Positions 36,991 to 49,300 of a DNA stretch of 64,000 nt are shown piece after piece (positions within the stretch are counted from its first letter, which is position 1; each line of letters begins with the position of its first letter). Position numbers and translations under genes: made by a program. This stretch comes from Lagopus muta. Taxonomy: Eukaryota > Chordata > Aves > Galliformes > Phasianidae. The notes beneath the pieces are model-generated. The model saw only the letters and a program-made list of their open reading frames with translations. It did no database searches and was not told the DNA's origin. Location: positions 82,966,134 to 83,030,133 of the forward strand of contig NC_064435.1 of assembly GCF_023343835.1 (NCBI RefSeq). The letters are read 5' to 3'.

Positions 36991-39900
36991 ATTCAGTGAT
37001 CTGGATTATCATTGGTCACATACCAGCAAAGCACATAAACCCAACTGCTTAATTTTGGGCTGCTTTAATCCCAGGGAAGATGGGGTTTGCAAACCTTACT
37101 AAGGATAAAGGAGTTCAGGGAAATTAGGTGTGATTCATGCTCAGGATTAGCTACTTTTAAACCATTTTTTTTACATGTATCACTACATAGAGTTTTTCTT
37201 TTGGTAAAATTAGATGCTGATGTTGCCTAATGGCAAGACTATGATCTACAAATGAAGAAGTTTGAGCACTGTCTGATGCACTATACTGGATAGCATAAAG
37301 CAGGCATAGGACACCACCAGCTGTTAACTTGAACTGCATGCTAAGGCTAAAACCTGTCCTATTTCTCACTAAAGTGATTTTCCAGTACCAAAATTGGGAT
37401 AGTAGGCAAAGAAATAATCCTAACTTAAGGCTAGTTCAACAAAAGATTAAAGGCATGTTAAATCTTAAAGAGCTTAAATACTGCGCAGTTCTGCCTGAAG
37501 CCTACGTGAACTTTGCTTTATGCATTAAAGCTTTTCAGGGGCCCCAAATCCCCCTTGTAGAAATGTCCATGATCTTGTTTATTTCACACTGAAACACCCA
37601 TCAAGTTCAACATAAATGGGTATACCTTTACCTGCATGCAAGAATAAGCAGATTTATGGGATTAGGCATTAAATACTGATATGGCAGGCTGCATTTAAAG
37701 ACACAGAGAGCAGCACAGAAGCCATTTATCTCTCAACAACACTGTTTTCCACTGGATAATGTGGCTTTTCTCTTCTCAGTCTCAGTAGTCAAGAGCCATG
37801 CCTCCCCCTCAACTCTCTTCCAAAAGAGTACTTTTAACTTTTAAGCTATGCTTTGAGTTACAAAGGGATATGTACAATTCATGTTGCTATCACTGTTTCA
37901 CTCATGAGGTCAACAATTTAGCTGGACTTGATAATGGAAATTAAGGCTAAGATGGGCGTGAGTAACTTATGTGCAACTATGTGTCCTTTTTTATTCTGCT
38001 TAGTTTCTTTTTTAGCTTTCAAATGGCAGCAGAATTTGACCTGTAGCAAAATGGGCAACATTCAAACCAGCCACTTGCAGAAGCAGCAAAATATCCTTCA
38101 CTTTCAACTACTGCTCCTCTCTGGTTTGTTTCCATAGCACTGATTGTGGGAAACTGAGCAAACCAAAAATCAGTACCAATGCACATGATGCAAAGAAGCT
38201 TTAAACAAAAATGCAAAAAGCCTATTTCATATCTCCCTTACCTTCACTCTAAATTACAGTGGCAAAGAACAGCAAGTAGAAACAATTTAAGGTCTCAAAC
38301 ACTGGTGTGAAACAGAACTAATGGTACCATTTCATCCATCTCTGGTATGGAAGGGCTCTGTGGGACTTGGGGTATAGATAGAGCAACTGAGAGTATTAAA
38401 ATCTACTCCCTGTTCTCCACAGACTTAGCACTAAGACAACTGTGGACAAGATACCATCTCTGCTTCATCAGTGAAACAGAGAGAAGATTTTTCTGCCTCA
38501 TGGTGAGTCTAAAATTAATGTATATAATGAATATAACATATATAATGTATATAATGTATATTAATGTATACAGCTTGAATAATCAGAATTTTTATATTAA
38601 GTTTAAATGTCAATATATATATATATTTTTTTTAAACAGGTAAATTGTAAACAAAATCTTTCTCTAAGTTTCTGAATATGTTCCTGTACCATACATAAAA
38701 CCCCTCTAGAAAACAGAGGTGTGAATTCATTTCACTGCTTCCCTAACTTGTGAAGTTTAGCTTTCTTATTATTTCCTGCCCTCTGGAATATACTTACAAT
38801 TCTTTCTGTACACTTTCCAGAACAGCAAACAGTCCAAAAAGTTTCCATGATTGAACAAGCAGTGGCCAAATGTAAGATAAGGGCTTGTTTGTGCCTGGAA
38901 ACATGGGAGGTAGAAAGAAACAATAAAGGTTAGAAAGGAATGCACTTATTACCCAAAAAAGAAAAGAGGGAAAAAAAAAAAAGACTTAAATTATCTCCTC
39001 TGTCCTCAAAGGCAAGCTAATGAGAAGAGAGATTTTCCTGGAAGATGGGAAGATGGAATGAGGTCAAGAAGTTAACCCATAAATGCAATTGGCAAGACCT
39101 TTCCAAAATAATGGAATCTGTAAGAGGTTCAGGGAGAAAAAGGATTTAAAAGAATTGACCAGGCTGTCGTAACAGATCTGAAACATGACCGATTTGTAGT
39201 AGTATGATGGCAGTTCTCAAAGCAGGAACAGAAAGCTGAAACAACCCACAGTGCATCAAAACAGCGTGCAAAAAGGTAAAGAGCATCTAGAAAACAGGCA
39301 GACAACTGGGAAAGTAAGGACAACAAACAGGAATGCTGTATGTCCAAGACTTAAAAGTACTTGGTAAATTCATAGCACAGCAGAGGTTAAAAAGAAAACA
39401 ACCACAAACCCCCAGCAGTCAAATGCAGTATCAGGAAACACTGTAGGTTTAGGAAAGGGTTCTGAGCATTAGTTCTACACCATTTATATATATTAATATT
39501 AGAATAATTAGCAGTTTGATGGTACTGATCTAGTGAAATACGGAAGAAATCCATTGCACAGTCAATTACTTTTCTATTCAAGTGTACCAAATAAATGCAA
39601 AAATGTAATGTGAAAGCAACTGCAAATGCATACCAATTCAGGAAATTAGAGCTCCCTCAGTGCAATGAAGGAGGCAGAAGTGGATGGTATCACAGTAGCA
39701 GATAGCTGACATCAGAAACACTGCCCCACATTTTGGTGTGACCTTCAGCCTCACAGCGCTACCTTGTAACACGGTTTTTGTGCAAAGAGGAGAAAGATGT
39801 GTAGCATAGGAATAGCAAACAACCAGTTCACAATTTACTTTAGACAGTAAATTTTATGGTGACAGAATCAATCTTCTGTAGTTTCATAATGCCTACTGTA

Positions 39901-40320
39901 AACTAGAGTCCAGGAGCTAACTAATCTGAAATTGCAACAGTTATTTCGATTAGCCTACATAGCAACATCAAGAAAAGTCAGCAACACCCCAATGTCAGTG
40001 CTCTCCTCATGAAAAAATAAAGAACTTACAGTTACTTTGCAAACAAGCCCTTACTTGTTTTTCACAGACAACATAAAATTATATACACAGTACAGAAGAT
40101 CCTAAATCAAAATTCTGTAATAAGAGCACTTTGAGGCTTGTCAGGTTCTCTTACTGGCATGTACTGTAAGGCTCATTAAAAAAATTACAGCAATTCACTG
40201 CAAGGAAGCTTTTCTTAACATCTCAACAAAAGCATGAGACTGCACAGATCATGACAAGTGGCAAATTACGAGCTCCTCTCATTTCAGTAAGCAACTTCTT
40301 TATCTTTCTTATGTATTGTT
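36991..40320. other. Intergenic, no gene seen
   Basis: This is unique AT-rich sequence containing the AT microsatellite near 38.5 kb. I see no coding exons and no close match to known repeats. Confidence 0.55.
38515..38632. repeat. AT-rich microsatellite-like region
   Basis: Irregular ATGTATATA/TATAATG units are followed by (AT)n and a T run. The open frame across it is made of Met/Tyr/Ile repeats and is not a gene. Confidence 0.75.
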
Positions 40321-40575
40321 ACAGAACCATAGAACGGCCAGGGTTGGAAGGGACCTCAAGGAATGAATGAATCTCCAACCCCCTGCCACAGGCAGGGCCA
40401 CCAACCTCCCCATTTAATACCAGACCAGGCTGCCCAGGGCCCCATCCAACCTGGCCTTGAACACCTCCAGGACAAGGCATCCACAGCCTCTCTGGGCAGC
40501 TGTTCCAGCACCTCACCACTCTCCTAGTAAAGAACTTCCCCCTGACATCCAACCTAAATCTTCCCTCCAACAATT
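40321..40575 (-). mobile_element. CR1 LINE 3' fragment
   Basis: It starts 'accatagaacggccagggttggaagggacctcaagg' and passes through 'ccaggctgcccagggccccatccaacctggccttgaacacctccagg' to 'ccctgacatccaacctaaatcttccctcc'. It is little diverged. The minus-strand 95-codon frame in it is element-derived. Confidence 0.95.
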
Positions 40576-42719
40576 GCTGAGTAACAATTGCTGAATTCAC
40601 ACCCACGATAACAAAAACCTGACTCCTAAATATATGCTGTGAACACTAAATCTAGCATTTGTCTACACAGTCAGATTTCAAAGTACCAAGCACCTGTAAA
40701 AGAATTTAAAAAACCCTTTTCTATAGTTAAAAAAATACCACCCAAACTTCCTGTGATGTGGGCTCCAGTCAGTCAGTCTCATACACAACAGAATAAATTA
40801 CAAGGCCAACGTTAAAAGGCCAATTGTGAACTTGATGCACTCCAGATAAAACAAAGACAAAGCTGCATTATCAGTTGTGTGGAAGTGGCACGATGGGACT
40901 CAGTTTAGCAATGGAACTCAGCAGGTCAGTTTGACAGAAGTTCTGCAAGCTATGTAAGGTATCCTAATTCCTATGAGAAACTTTGGGAGTGATTTCTCTA
41001 GTATTTATAGAAAACAGATAGCAAATTATGTTTCTTTTGACTTTATATACGTATGGTAGCTTTCACATAATTTGGTTCCTGGAAGTTCAGTAACGTTTAG
41101 TAACAGACAGTTTACTGATGGCAAAACTGAGACTGAAATACTGTCCAAACTGATGCTCAAATGCTAACTGCAAAGTTCCATGAAGATGATCTGGGTTGCC
41201 AATGTTCTGTCATTGCTTCCTTTTCACTGGTTCAAAAGCCACCTCTTTTTCAAGCCTGACAAATAACCCCACTGCAAAGAGCAACTTGATTGAGGGAAAA
41301 GAATGCATGGGAATAAAGGAGCCTGGGGGAAAAGACTTGGTCCAAAATCCACTCTTCCACCAAACCTGAAATTGTAACCCTTTTTCATGTCTTACACACA
41401 ACTTTGACTGCAGTATGGACACTGCTGATAAGTATGGCAGGTCCTTCCTCTTTTTATATCAGGGTGCATTTATGTCAAATTCACACCTCCCCACCTAACC
41501 CAGGACACAATAAATAATGCAGCAGCCAGGAATTAAAAAAAAACATTGTTGCACTCACAATGAAAGCTCATGACTTGCTGACAATGTGCGTGTATGGGCT
41601 GAAGAGCTTTGCTGACATACAGCAGCCTGAGCATTTGAAACAGTATACATTTGTTACTGCTGCTCCGCACTCCACCTATTTGTCCCATCATGCTAACACG
41701 GCTGTGTAAGTCCATGCTCTATTTTATATCACACCTAACATGACATATGCTGGCTACCAAGTCAGTAAGCAAAATTTAAGGCACATTTTTAGATCCATGC
41801 TTTGATTACAAGCTCCTCGGAACAGCAATTCTTCCCAAATGTCTGGCAAACATTTTGCATGCACATTTTGTGTACTTTCACAAACATTTTTGGCAGAAGG
41901 CAAAACATCCTGCGTAGTTTTTCAGTTCTTTGTACATTCTTTCTGGTCTCACAGTTCTATTATCAAAATTACAGTTGTCTAAGTTGAATAAGCCATCAAT
42001 TTCCTATGAAACAACACAAAACAAGCTTACAGCACGTGAGGGATGCGACAACAAGAACTACCATGACTGTGTGAGAACAATCAACTGTAAAGTGATCTGT
42101 ATTTTTAAAGTGCCAGTGTTATACACATAAAACGAAAGAGAAGGCAAGTGATTCAAAATGAATTGAAAACAAAAGCTGGAGAGAGAAATGGACTCAATCT
42201 TCCCAAATTCACAATGAAAGACTGGAAGTAAACTGTCTCCTCCTATCATAAAGCAAAGAAAATTGCAGTCTGCACCCTAGCCTTCTTAAATTCATACCAC
42301 ACAGAGACTGACAATACATACCTTAAATACAGTATCAGATGCTGTTATTCTTTAGGCCAATACTGAAAATAGAGTTTTGATTTGATGATACTGGTTCAGG
42401 GAACCTTCTTTCCTATCTCTTCACACCACTTTGACAAAGAGTGCCATAGGCCACGAAAAGTTTGTTGCTTCACCACAGAATAAGCAAATGACAAATTCTT
42501 ACACTGCTGTTTCAATCATTACACTGTCATTCTCTCTTCTCAGCTAGCTGATGTCCAAAGTCCACTTCCACTGCTGTAAAAGCACAGGTGATGACTGCTC
42601 AAACAGTCTTATTTTCATTACTTGCAAGCAATGACCACCAAGTGAAATGATGCCTTAAAATTTCCATTAAAATGAAAATTATGACAATAAATAAGTTTTG
42701 TGCTGACCTGATCAGTAAC
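40576..42719. other. Downstream flank of SLC35B3, no gene seen
   Basis: This is AT-rich unique sequence between a CR1 fragment and the proposed polyadenylation signal. Weak AATAAA variants (TATAAA and CATAAA on the minus strand) near 41.0-41.5 kb could support a longer 3' UTR. No coding exon was found. Confidence 0.5.
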
Positions 42720-42757
42720 TTATTAAAAAAAAAAAACAAAAAAACAACATTTTTATT
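42720..42757 (-). terminator. Putative polyadenylation signal of SLC35B3
   Basis: Read on the minus strand, AAATAAAAATG is followed by a strongly T-rich run (TTGTTTTTTTGTTTTTTTTTTTT). That combination of AATAAA and a downstream U-rich element is the expected arrangement. The same poly-T could instead be a retrotransposon-type A tail. Confidence 0.45.
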
Positions 42758-43248
42758 TAACGTGACAGAGTGACAACATACCATATTCTAAACCTTGCAC
42801 CTTCGAAACCGCAATTTGGTCGAGCAGTTGCTGATTAGGTTCCATTAAACGTGAATACAGTATTACATTTAAATTACCTCAGCCAGACAATTAACGAAGA
42901 CTAAGAAACACTAATCTGGAATCAGACACAGGGCCAATATCATTACAATGCCCAAGTAAGTCTTCTACTGTGTCACATTGGGAGTGCAGCTTCTCAGCAG
43001 TCTGCCAGGAGCTGCTGTCCTTCATTGCCTGGTAATGCCAACTGACAATGGCCTGTAATGCCTCTCATGATGAATTCAAGTGCTCTGGAGAAAGGGCTCA
43101 CAAAAATGTGCATTTCCAGCTATCTGCAAGCAGATACTATGCCTTCAGCTCCTTTGGTTTTAATAATGTTCCCTTTGGAAAGTGAATCAGTTGAAGATTG
43201 TTCCAATAAAACAGGAAGTCAGAGTCTAGACATGGCATAAACCACTCT
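42752..43248 (-). other. SLC35B3: SLC35B3 3' untranslated region (minimum extent)
   Basis: After the TAG stop, the minus strand has no conserved coding potential. The first canonical AATAAA hexamer is at about 42757-42752. An ATTAAA variant near 43160-43165 could give a shorter end. The true 3' end cannot be fixed from sequence alone. Confidence 0.5.
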
Positions 43249-43399
43249 CTATACAGTTTGTGACAACGTCCTTGTTTTTCTTTCTTCCACATTTTTTTTC
43301 CAAATACCATATAGTGAAGGCAGTTTGATTTTATCCATATTCTTACTGTAAACATTAAGAAATATTCCAAGGACGACCAGTAAGCCTGACCACACGTAT
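43249..43399 (-). CDS. SLC35B3: SLC35B3 exon 10, terminal coding exon (residues 321-369 and stop)
   Basis: The acceptor reads ccccttcag|ATACGT. The coding part is 151 bp and encodes [19 protein letters not shown], then [12 protein letters not shown] and a highly charged tail [18 protein letters not shown]. It ends at TAG (43251-43249). The tail contains an 8-A run (GG AAAAAAAA TG) whose length sets the frame. As written it gives the expected C-terminus. Confidence 0.95.
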
Positions 43400-46300
43400 C
43401 TGAAGGGGAGAGAAAGGGGGGAAAAGAAGTTACCATTAGCATTTTATACTGAACAGTATTTATAATATACAGATAAAAATAAAAATCCCAAATTAATGAG
43501 AGAAGAAGAAACAAAAACCACTACAAAATATAACAACAAACAAGTTGATGAACTCAGAGAAAGAATTTCCTTCAATCTCCATTACTACTGTGAAGCAATC
43601 CTTCCTTTCCTTGTACTGAATGAACAGTTCATTACTGTGGCTTCATAGGTAAAAAATAAACGAGATTAACTGTTCTTTCTTATATGAATAAAGTAGACCA
43701 GAGAGGTTTCAATACGTTTTCCTTGTCCATATTTAGGAGAGCCATTCTCTCTATCACTGGTCTAAAACATGCACTCATTCAGCGTCTTATGCCTATACTT
43801 CCTAATGCACACTTCTTGTTTAAGCCCTGTTATTTTAAGCCTCAACATTTTTACCTGGAATAAACTGCATTTGGGCATTTAGCTCTAGGCTTTGTTCCTA
43901 AGTTTCATATTTACACATAGCAATAAAATTAAATTGTTTCTAATTAGAATTTAAATCATTGCAACATCTCTGCTGCATTTTTTTCAAGGACAAACAAACT
44001 CTTCATTGAGATCTAAATCAGGGAAGAACTCAAAGCCCCATAAACTTTCATTTTAACTTTAATTTTCTCTCCAGACAGGAGGGGTTTCCACTTGTTAAAA
44101 AAAAGCTAGCTAAGAATTCAAACTTGTGCTCAGAAATGCCTGCCTTTAGCCAAACCCTCCTGGAAGAAAGCACCTGAACAATTCATTAAGTATCATAAAT
44201 CCCAGATATTACGTATTTCTTAAAAACCAACAACCAAAAATGCCAACACATGGAACAGTTTATCTTCCAGACCTTTAGGAAAATGGAAACTATTTTCTCT
44301 AGTATGATTAGCATCAAGACAGAATCTACAACAGACTGTCAACACTGTAGAAGATACAGAACAAAAAGCACTGAAGCCTGAATATGATTAACTACTGTTG
44401 TTATAAATCCATGTTCAACCTTTTTAAAATAAAATATATAAAAATACACTTAAAACTATAAATACTTACTGGAATGTGAATGGCTTCGCAAAGAACAAAA
44501 AAGAAAGCACAATTGTCATTGCTTTTCTTCCTGTTGTTACTGCAGAGGAAAACAGAAAATTATTTCTTTAAGAATCCACTGACAGCATAAGAATATAAGA
44601 TGGTCTTTGATGTTAGTAGATACCTTTACTACTTAGGGACCGTTAGGGATCTGGCTACACTCACTGTCATCCTTGCTGCAAAGGCAAACTGTAAATGCAC
44701 CTCTCCAGTGTAAAGTAACTCCAGAATCATGAATCAGGACAAGGGGAAATAGTTTCAAACTTAGCAAGGGTAAATTTAGGTTGGATGTAAGGAAAAAGAC
44801 TCTGCGATAAGGGCAGTGAGGCACTGGAGCAGGCTGCCCAGAGACGGGGTGGATGCCTGTGGCTCTGATCAACCTTATCTAGCTGTGGATGCCCCTGTTC
44901 ATTGCAAGGGAGCTAGACTAGATGACCTTTAAAGGGCCCTTCCAACTCTAGCAAGGATTGTATGATTCTATGTTACACAAAACAAGTGCGCCATCCAAAT
45001 GGTTTCATCTCTAGTCCCAGAATCTGCAGCACAGAAACTCCCAGAACAAGACTTTGTGTTTAACAGCTTCTCTCTAATCAATTCATAATATCTGAAAGCA
45101 ATGAACAATCCCTGCAAGTAACTGATCACGTGAACTAAAACCATTGGTCTGTTAGAGCTGAAAGAAGCGGGTTCAGGCCCAACAGGACTCAGACACTCCA
45201 AATCTCTCACCATTCTCATGTGACTTTATCACAGTCCTGTGGTCTAGACTGTTGCTTTGGGCTTTATTTTTAAGTGGAATGAGCACAGCCATATTGTAAT
45301 TCTTTTGAAGTTAATGCAATTTCAGTTATACAGCAGTGCAGAGCAATGTAACTTTGGCTAGGAGTCTCGAAGACCAAGGATGCCTGACTTCAATGACTGT
45401 GCATTAGTAAGCTTTCCTAAAATTCTTAAAAGGCCTTCTTCCATGTGTGATCTCATCATTAGCAAAGACAAGGTTGTAGGAAAAGTTGGGAGCACAATTC
45501 TGCTAGCAAAACAGATGTGAACTGTTTGTCTTACTCTCTAACTATTACTTTGGATGGCTATTTGCAATGCCAAAGCTATATGCTATGGTTAAGAATGAAA
45601 CGTTGCTAGTAAACTGCATACTTGAAAACATGCATCATTTATCACTGAAACATGCAAACAGTAAATGAGTAAAAGTATGATGAAAACCTTGAAAAACATT
45701 AACAGTGCAGCCAGGTGTACAAATTCAGCTATGAAGGGACAGAGAAGGTGTTACATGACAGCACAGGCTTTTGTTTATTAAAGAATCTTGTACAATTGTC
45801 TGTACCAGAAGAAAACCAAGTTTTTTTTAGCAGCAGAAAATATTTCAATGACCACAAAGTACTTTTTGCTGTAACAGACAAAAATCTTCTCAGAACTACA
45901 GCCACACTACTACTAATATAACACCATGACAAAAAGAACCAATAATTATAGATGTATTCTCATGCTTTTTTTTTTGTCCACTAAATAAAGTTTCACCCCC
46001 CACACGCTTCTGCCACTAAATTTTTTCTCTTAAAAGCATATTTAGTACTGGAAGAAACAGCCTTCACCATTGCTTTATCTGCCCCAGCCTCAACCACTTG
46101 GTAGCAATTTCTATACATTTTAAGACATTTATGCACATCAAATAGAGTGATTTTGTTACGTGAAAAATTAAGTGGGAATGAAAAAAAAAAATTGAGTTTT
46201 AATTAGAAAACAGTTTACAGATGAATAATTTAAAAAACGGTTAAATTCAGTTTTTCTAATCATCATTACTTCTGCTCTTTCAAACCAGCTATTAATTAAA

Positions 46301-49300
46301 ATATTTATGTAACCATTTCCTTCTAAATTAAGTGCCTTTTCTTCTTTTTCCCCGATTAAGTCTGATAATTTCTCATTCTGCTAATAGAAATGCAATTTTC
46401 ATTAAACTCCATCCCCCCACACTCTCTAATAAGGGGGAAGGTTGACAGGGGGACAGTAACGAACGCAGCTGTTCTTCCAAGGCACAATAAACCTTTTCAC
46501 ATTGCTAAGGCCAACACAGAAAGGGTTCAAGTGTTAGGATTGTCAAGTCAGACACAAGGAAATCCGGGAAGGTTTTGCTATTCCACAGCACTCTTAAGCT
46601 ATTTTTACCACAGGTAGATACTACTTCTAAAATTCTTTAAGAGCTGCTTTAACACATGAACCAAGCTTCTTATTGGGCCAACGTTCAGCCATTAGATGCA
46701 CTAAACTTCAATAAAAACAAATATGGTAGTGCTACAGAGAAGAATTAATAGAAAATCAGAGCATGCAATTTTCAGGCCAGAAAATAACTGTTTGTATCTT
46801 CCTCTCCACTAATGCAAATGAAGTAGAGCGTTACCTGACAGAAACCAGCTTTTGGGGGGAGAGGGAGGAGAGCAAAGTAGTTCCATGGCATCTTGCTACA
46901 CCTCCCCACCCCAGTCCCTTGTGACTGATGTTTGAAGTTTTAAGAAAAGGTAACCTGAGGAAGGAACGATCCTGATGTAACCATTCTTGACAGAGTGCCG
47001 TAACAACCACACATGCAACAAGAGAAGCTAGATAGGCAAAGGCCTATTTTTTGGAAAATTCACAGGTGATTTTTTTGAAATTTGGAAGCAACAGTGCTGT
47101 TCAGGCAAACAAGTCACTATTCCAGCAGTAAGTAAACTGCACTTAGTAAAGAGCAATAATTTTAGGCAGTCTGAAAGCAGACACACAGAGAGATGCTGAA
47201 AAACTATTAAGCTCCTTAGGACTTTTCCTTCAGTGTTGCGAGATACATTGAAAATGTTAACATGACAATTAACTACTGCTAAAATTAACAGCGAGGTCAT
47301 TTCTGCTTATCCTGACAGTGAGGATATTCCAGCATGTAAACACTTCAGCTGACTGTTTGCAAACTCACTGTGATACAAGTTGAAAACACTCATTCACTTG
47401 CAATAACCACATCATTTTGCTGTAGCTTTGCTACACTCAGGTAGCAAGCATCTCATGCTACAATTTGTCAAAGCTTGGCAGAGACAGATGCAACACACAA
47501 CAGACTAATGCAAACAATTTCTGTTACTTGTCTTATCAGCAGTTTCTTTGATTTAACTACATATCGTAGTGCAATGAAGTTGGCCTTCAAAATGGAGTAT
47601 GCTTAACACTTCTCATTGTTTCTAAGGCATACATATCATCCAACATATTAATAAAGACCATGTACAACTAGATGACATTACTTGCCAGTGCTAAGACTAG
47701 TACTAGCTGTCTACTCACTCATACAGAGCCTGACAATTTTAACTATTAAGATTTCAGTCTCTCTACGTGACTTTTCCAGATGACTGATTACTCAATATGA
47801 AGGTTATGCCCAGTTACAGATGGGCTAAGAGTCAAGTCTGACAACCTACAGAGATTGAAAATCCATAAGGGTTGTGACTGCCTCTCCTTTCAAGTCCACT
47901 TTTTCCTCAGCAATGGGGATACATACCTGGGGATTGTCAGCACAGATAGGTCTGACTTGCATTTACTCACAGAAAAACACTGAAGTCAGAGCATCACATC
48001 ACAACTTTTTAATTGCACTGTGAATTGAACTGTTGCAAGAACAGGTACAATGGCATTCAGTGGCTTTCTTAATTTGGAGAGGACTACAGTAGCCTTTAAC
48101 ATACTTGAGAGATTCATTTTGTTATACAGACAACATGCAGCTAGTCACACTGGTGACTGGGAAAAATGTTTTCAATATATTACTGACACCTTACATTTGT
48201 ATTTCACATCTTTTTTTCTTGACATAGTTGATATATGCTGCATTAAGACTCAACAGAAAATACGACCGCTTCCTTTTTTAGGCCAATTGCTGTGTAAGCC
48301 TAAAAGAACCAAAAGGCCAGACAGTCTGCTTCTGCCATTAACATTACAGTCCAGGAGAAGTCTGTTTAGTTTACACCTTAACTTCCAAAACAAATACTCT
48401 TCATTGCATTCCATTTAATAAAAAACTGAATAAACTGTCACAAGATTTGTTCCATTTGAGTTTATTTTGAACTGACTTTTAGTGTACACTTTACACTGCT
48501 ACAGCAGCATTCCATTAAAAATTTGTGGATATTCACAAAATCTTCAGTGAAATCCTTCATACCTTTCCTAACAACATTTTTTGTTGGAAATCTCCAGAAA
48601 TTCTATGCTTAAGGTGTGTGCCATGCCTTACTTGAATATGTTTTTCTTCCATGCTTCAAGTAACACTCATCTTTTCCTTGTATCTTGGCTGCATTCCTCC
48701 ATTTAGAATAGTGCTGTTTCTGTACTAAAACACAGCATAGGCCACCTGCACAATGCTACTTAATATGCTCTGCTATGTTGAAACTGTAGCAGAAAAAGGA
48801 GGAGGAAGTTCCCAAATACACACCAGAAATATGCATACTAAACAAACCAGCATCATGAGCACAAACAAGAAAAAAGGCCAGAGAAACAACAATTCTCAGA
48901 AGCGGTCCTAAATAACAAAATACTTCAAGTTTTTATCCCAAAAGCAGCAAAGATATCATTTGTTCATACCTGTTACAGCCAGAAGGGCACCAAAGATTTT
49001 AATCAAAGCTAGAACAAAGGATATGCCAAAATATCCAGTCAGGGAGAAAAGGAATGCATAACCATAAGTCTGAATTGGATGCTGCAACAACAACAAAAGC
49101 CTGTTAGGAAAATGTAAAACAAACCCTGAGGTATTAAAAAATGACAAAACTACAGACTTTAATCAACTGCTTGAACAATAATAAGCTGTTCAAGAATGCG
49201 TTCATGCAAATATCCTTATTTAATTTTAGTTAAATAATAGAAGAATAATTATGAAATTATAAGCTTATAAGTTTGGTCTTGTAATTTCATTGTTCTTGTT

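Noticed and set aside
43137..43514. 125-codon minus-strand open frame overlapping SLC35B3 exon 10
   Set aside because: It is in the wrong frame. The real exon 10 is read in another frame between the acceptor at 43,400 and the stop at 43,249.
48050..48418. 122-codon plus-strand open frame in SLC35B3 intron 8
   Set aside because: It has no domain, no splice or promoter context and AT-rich chance composition.
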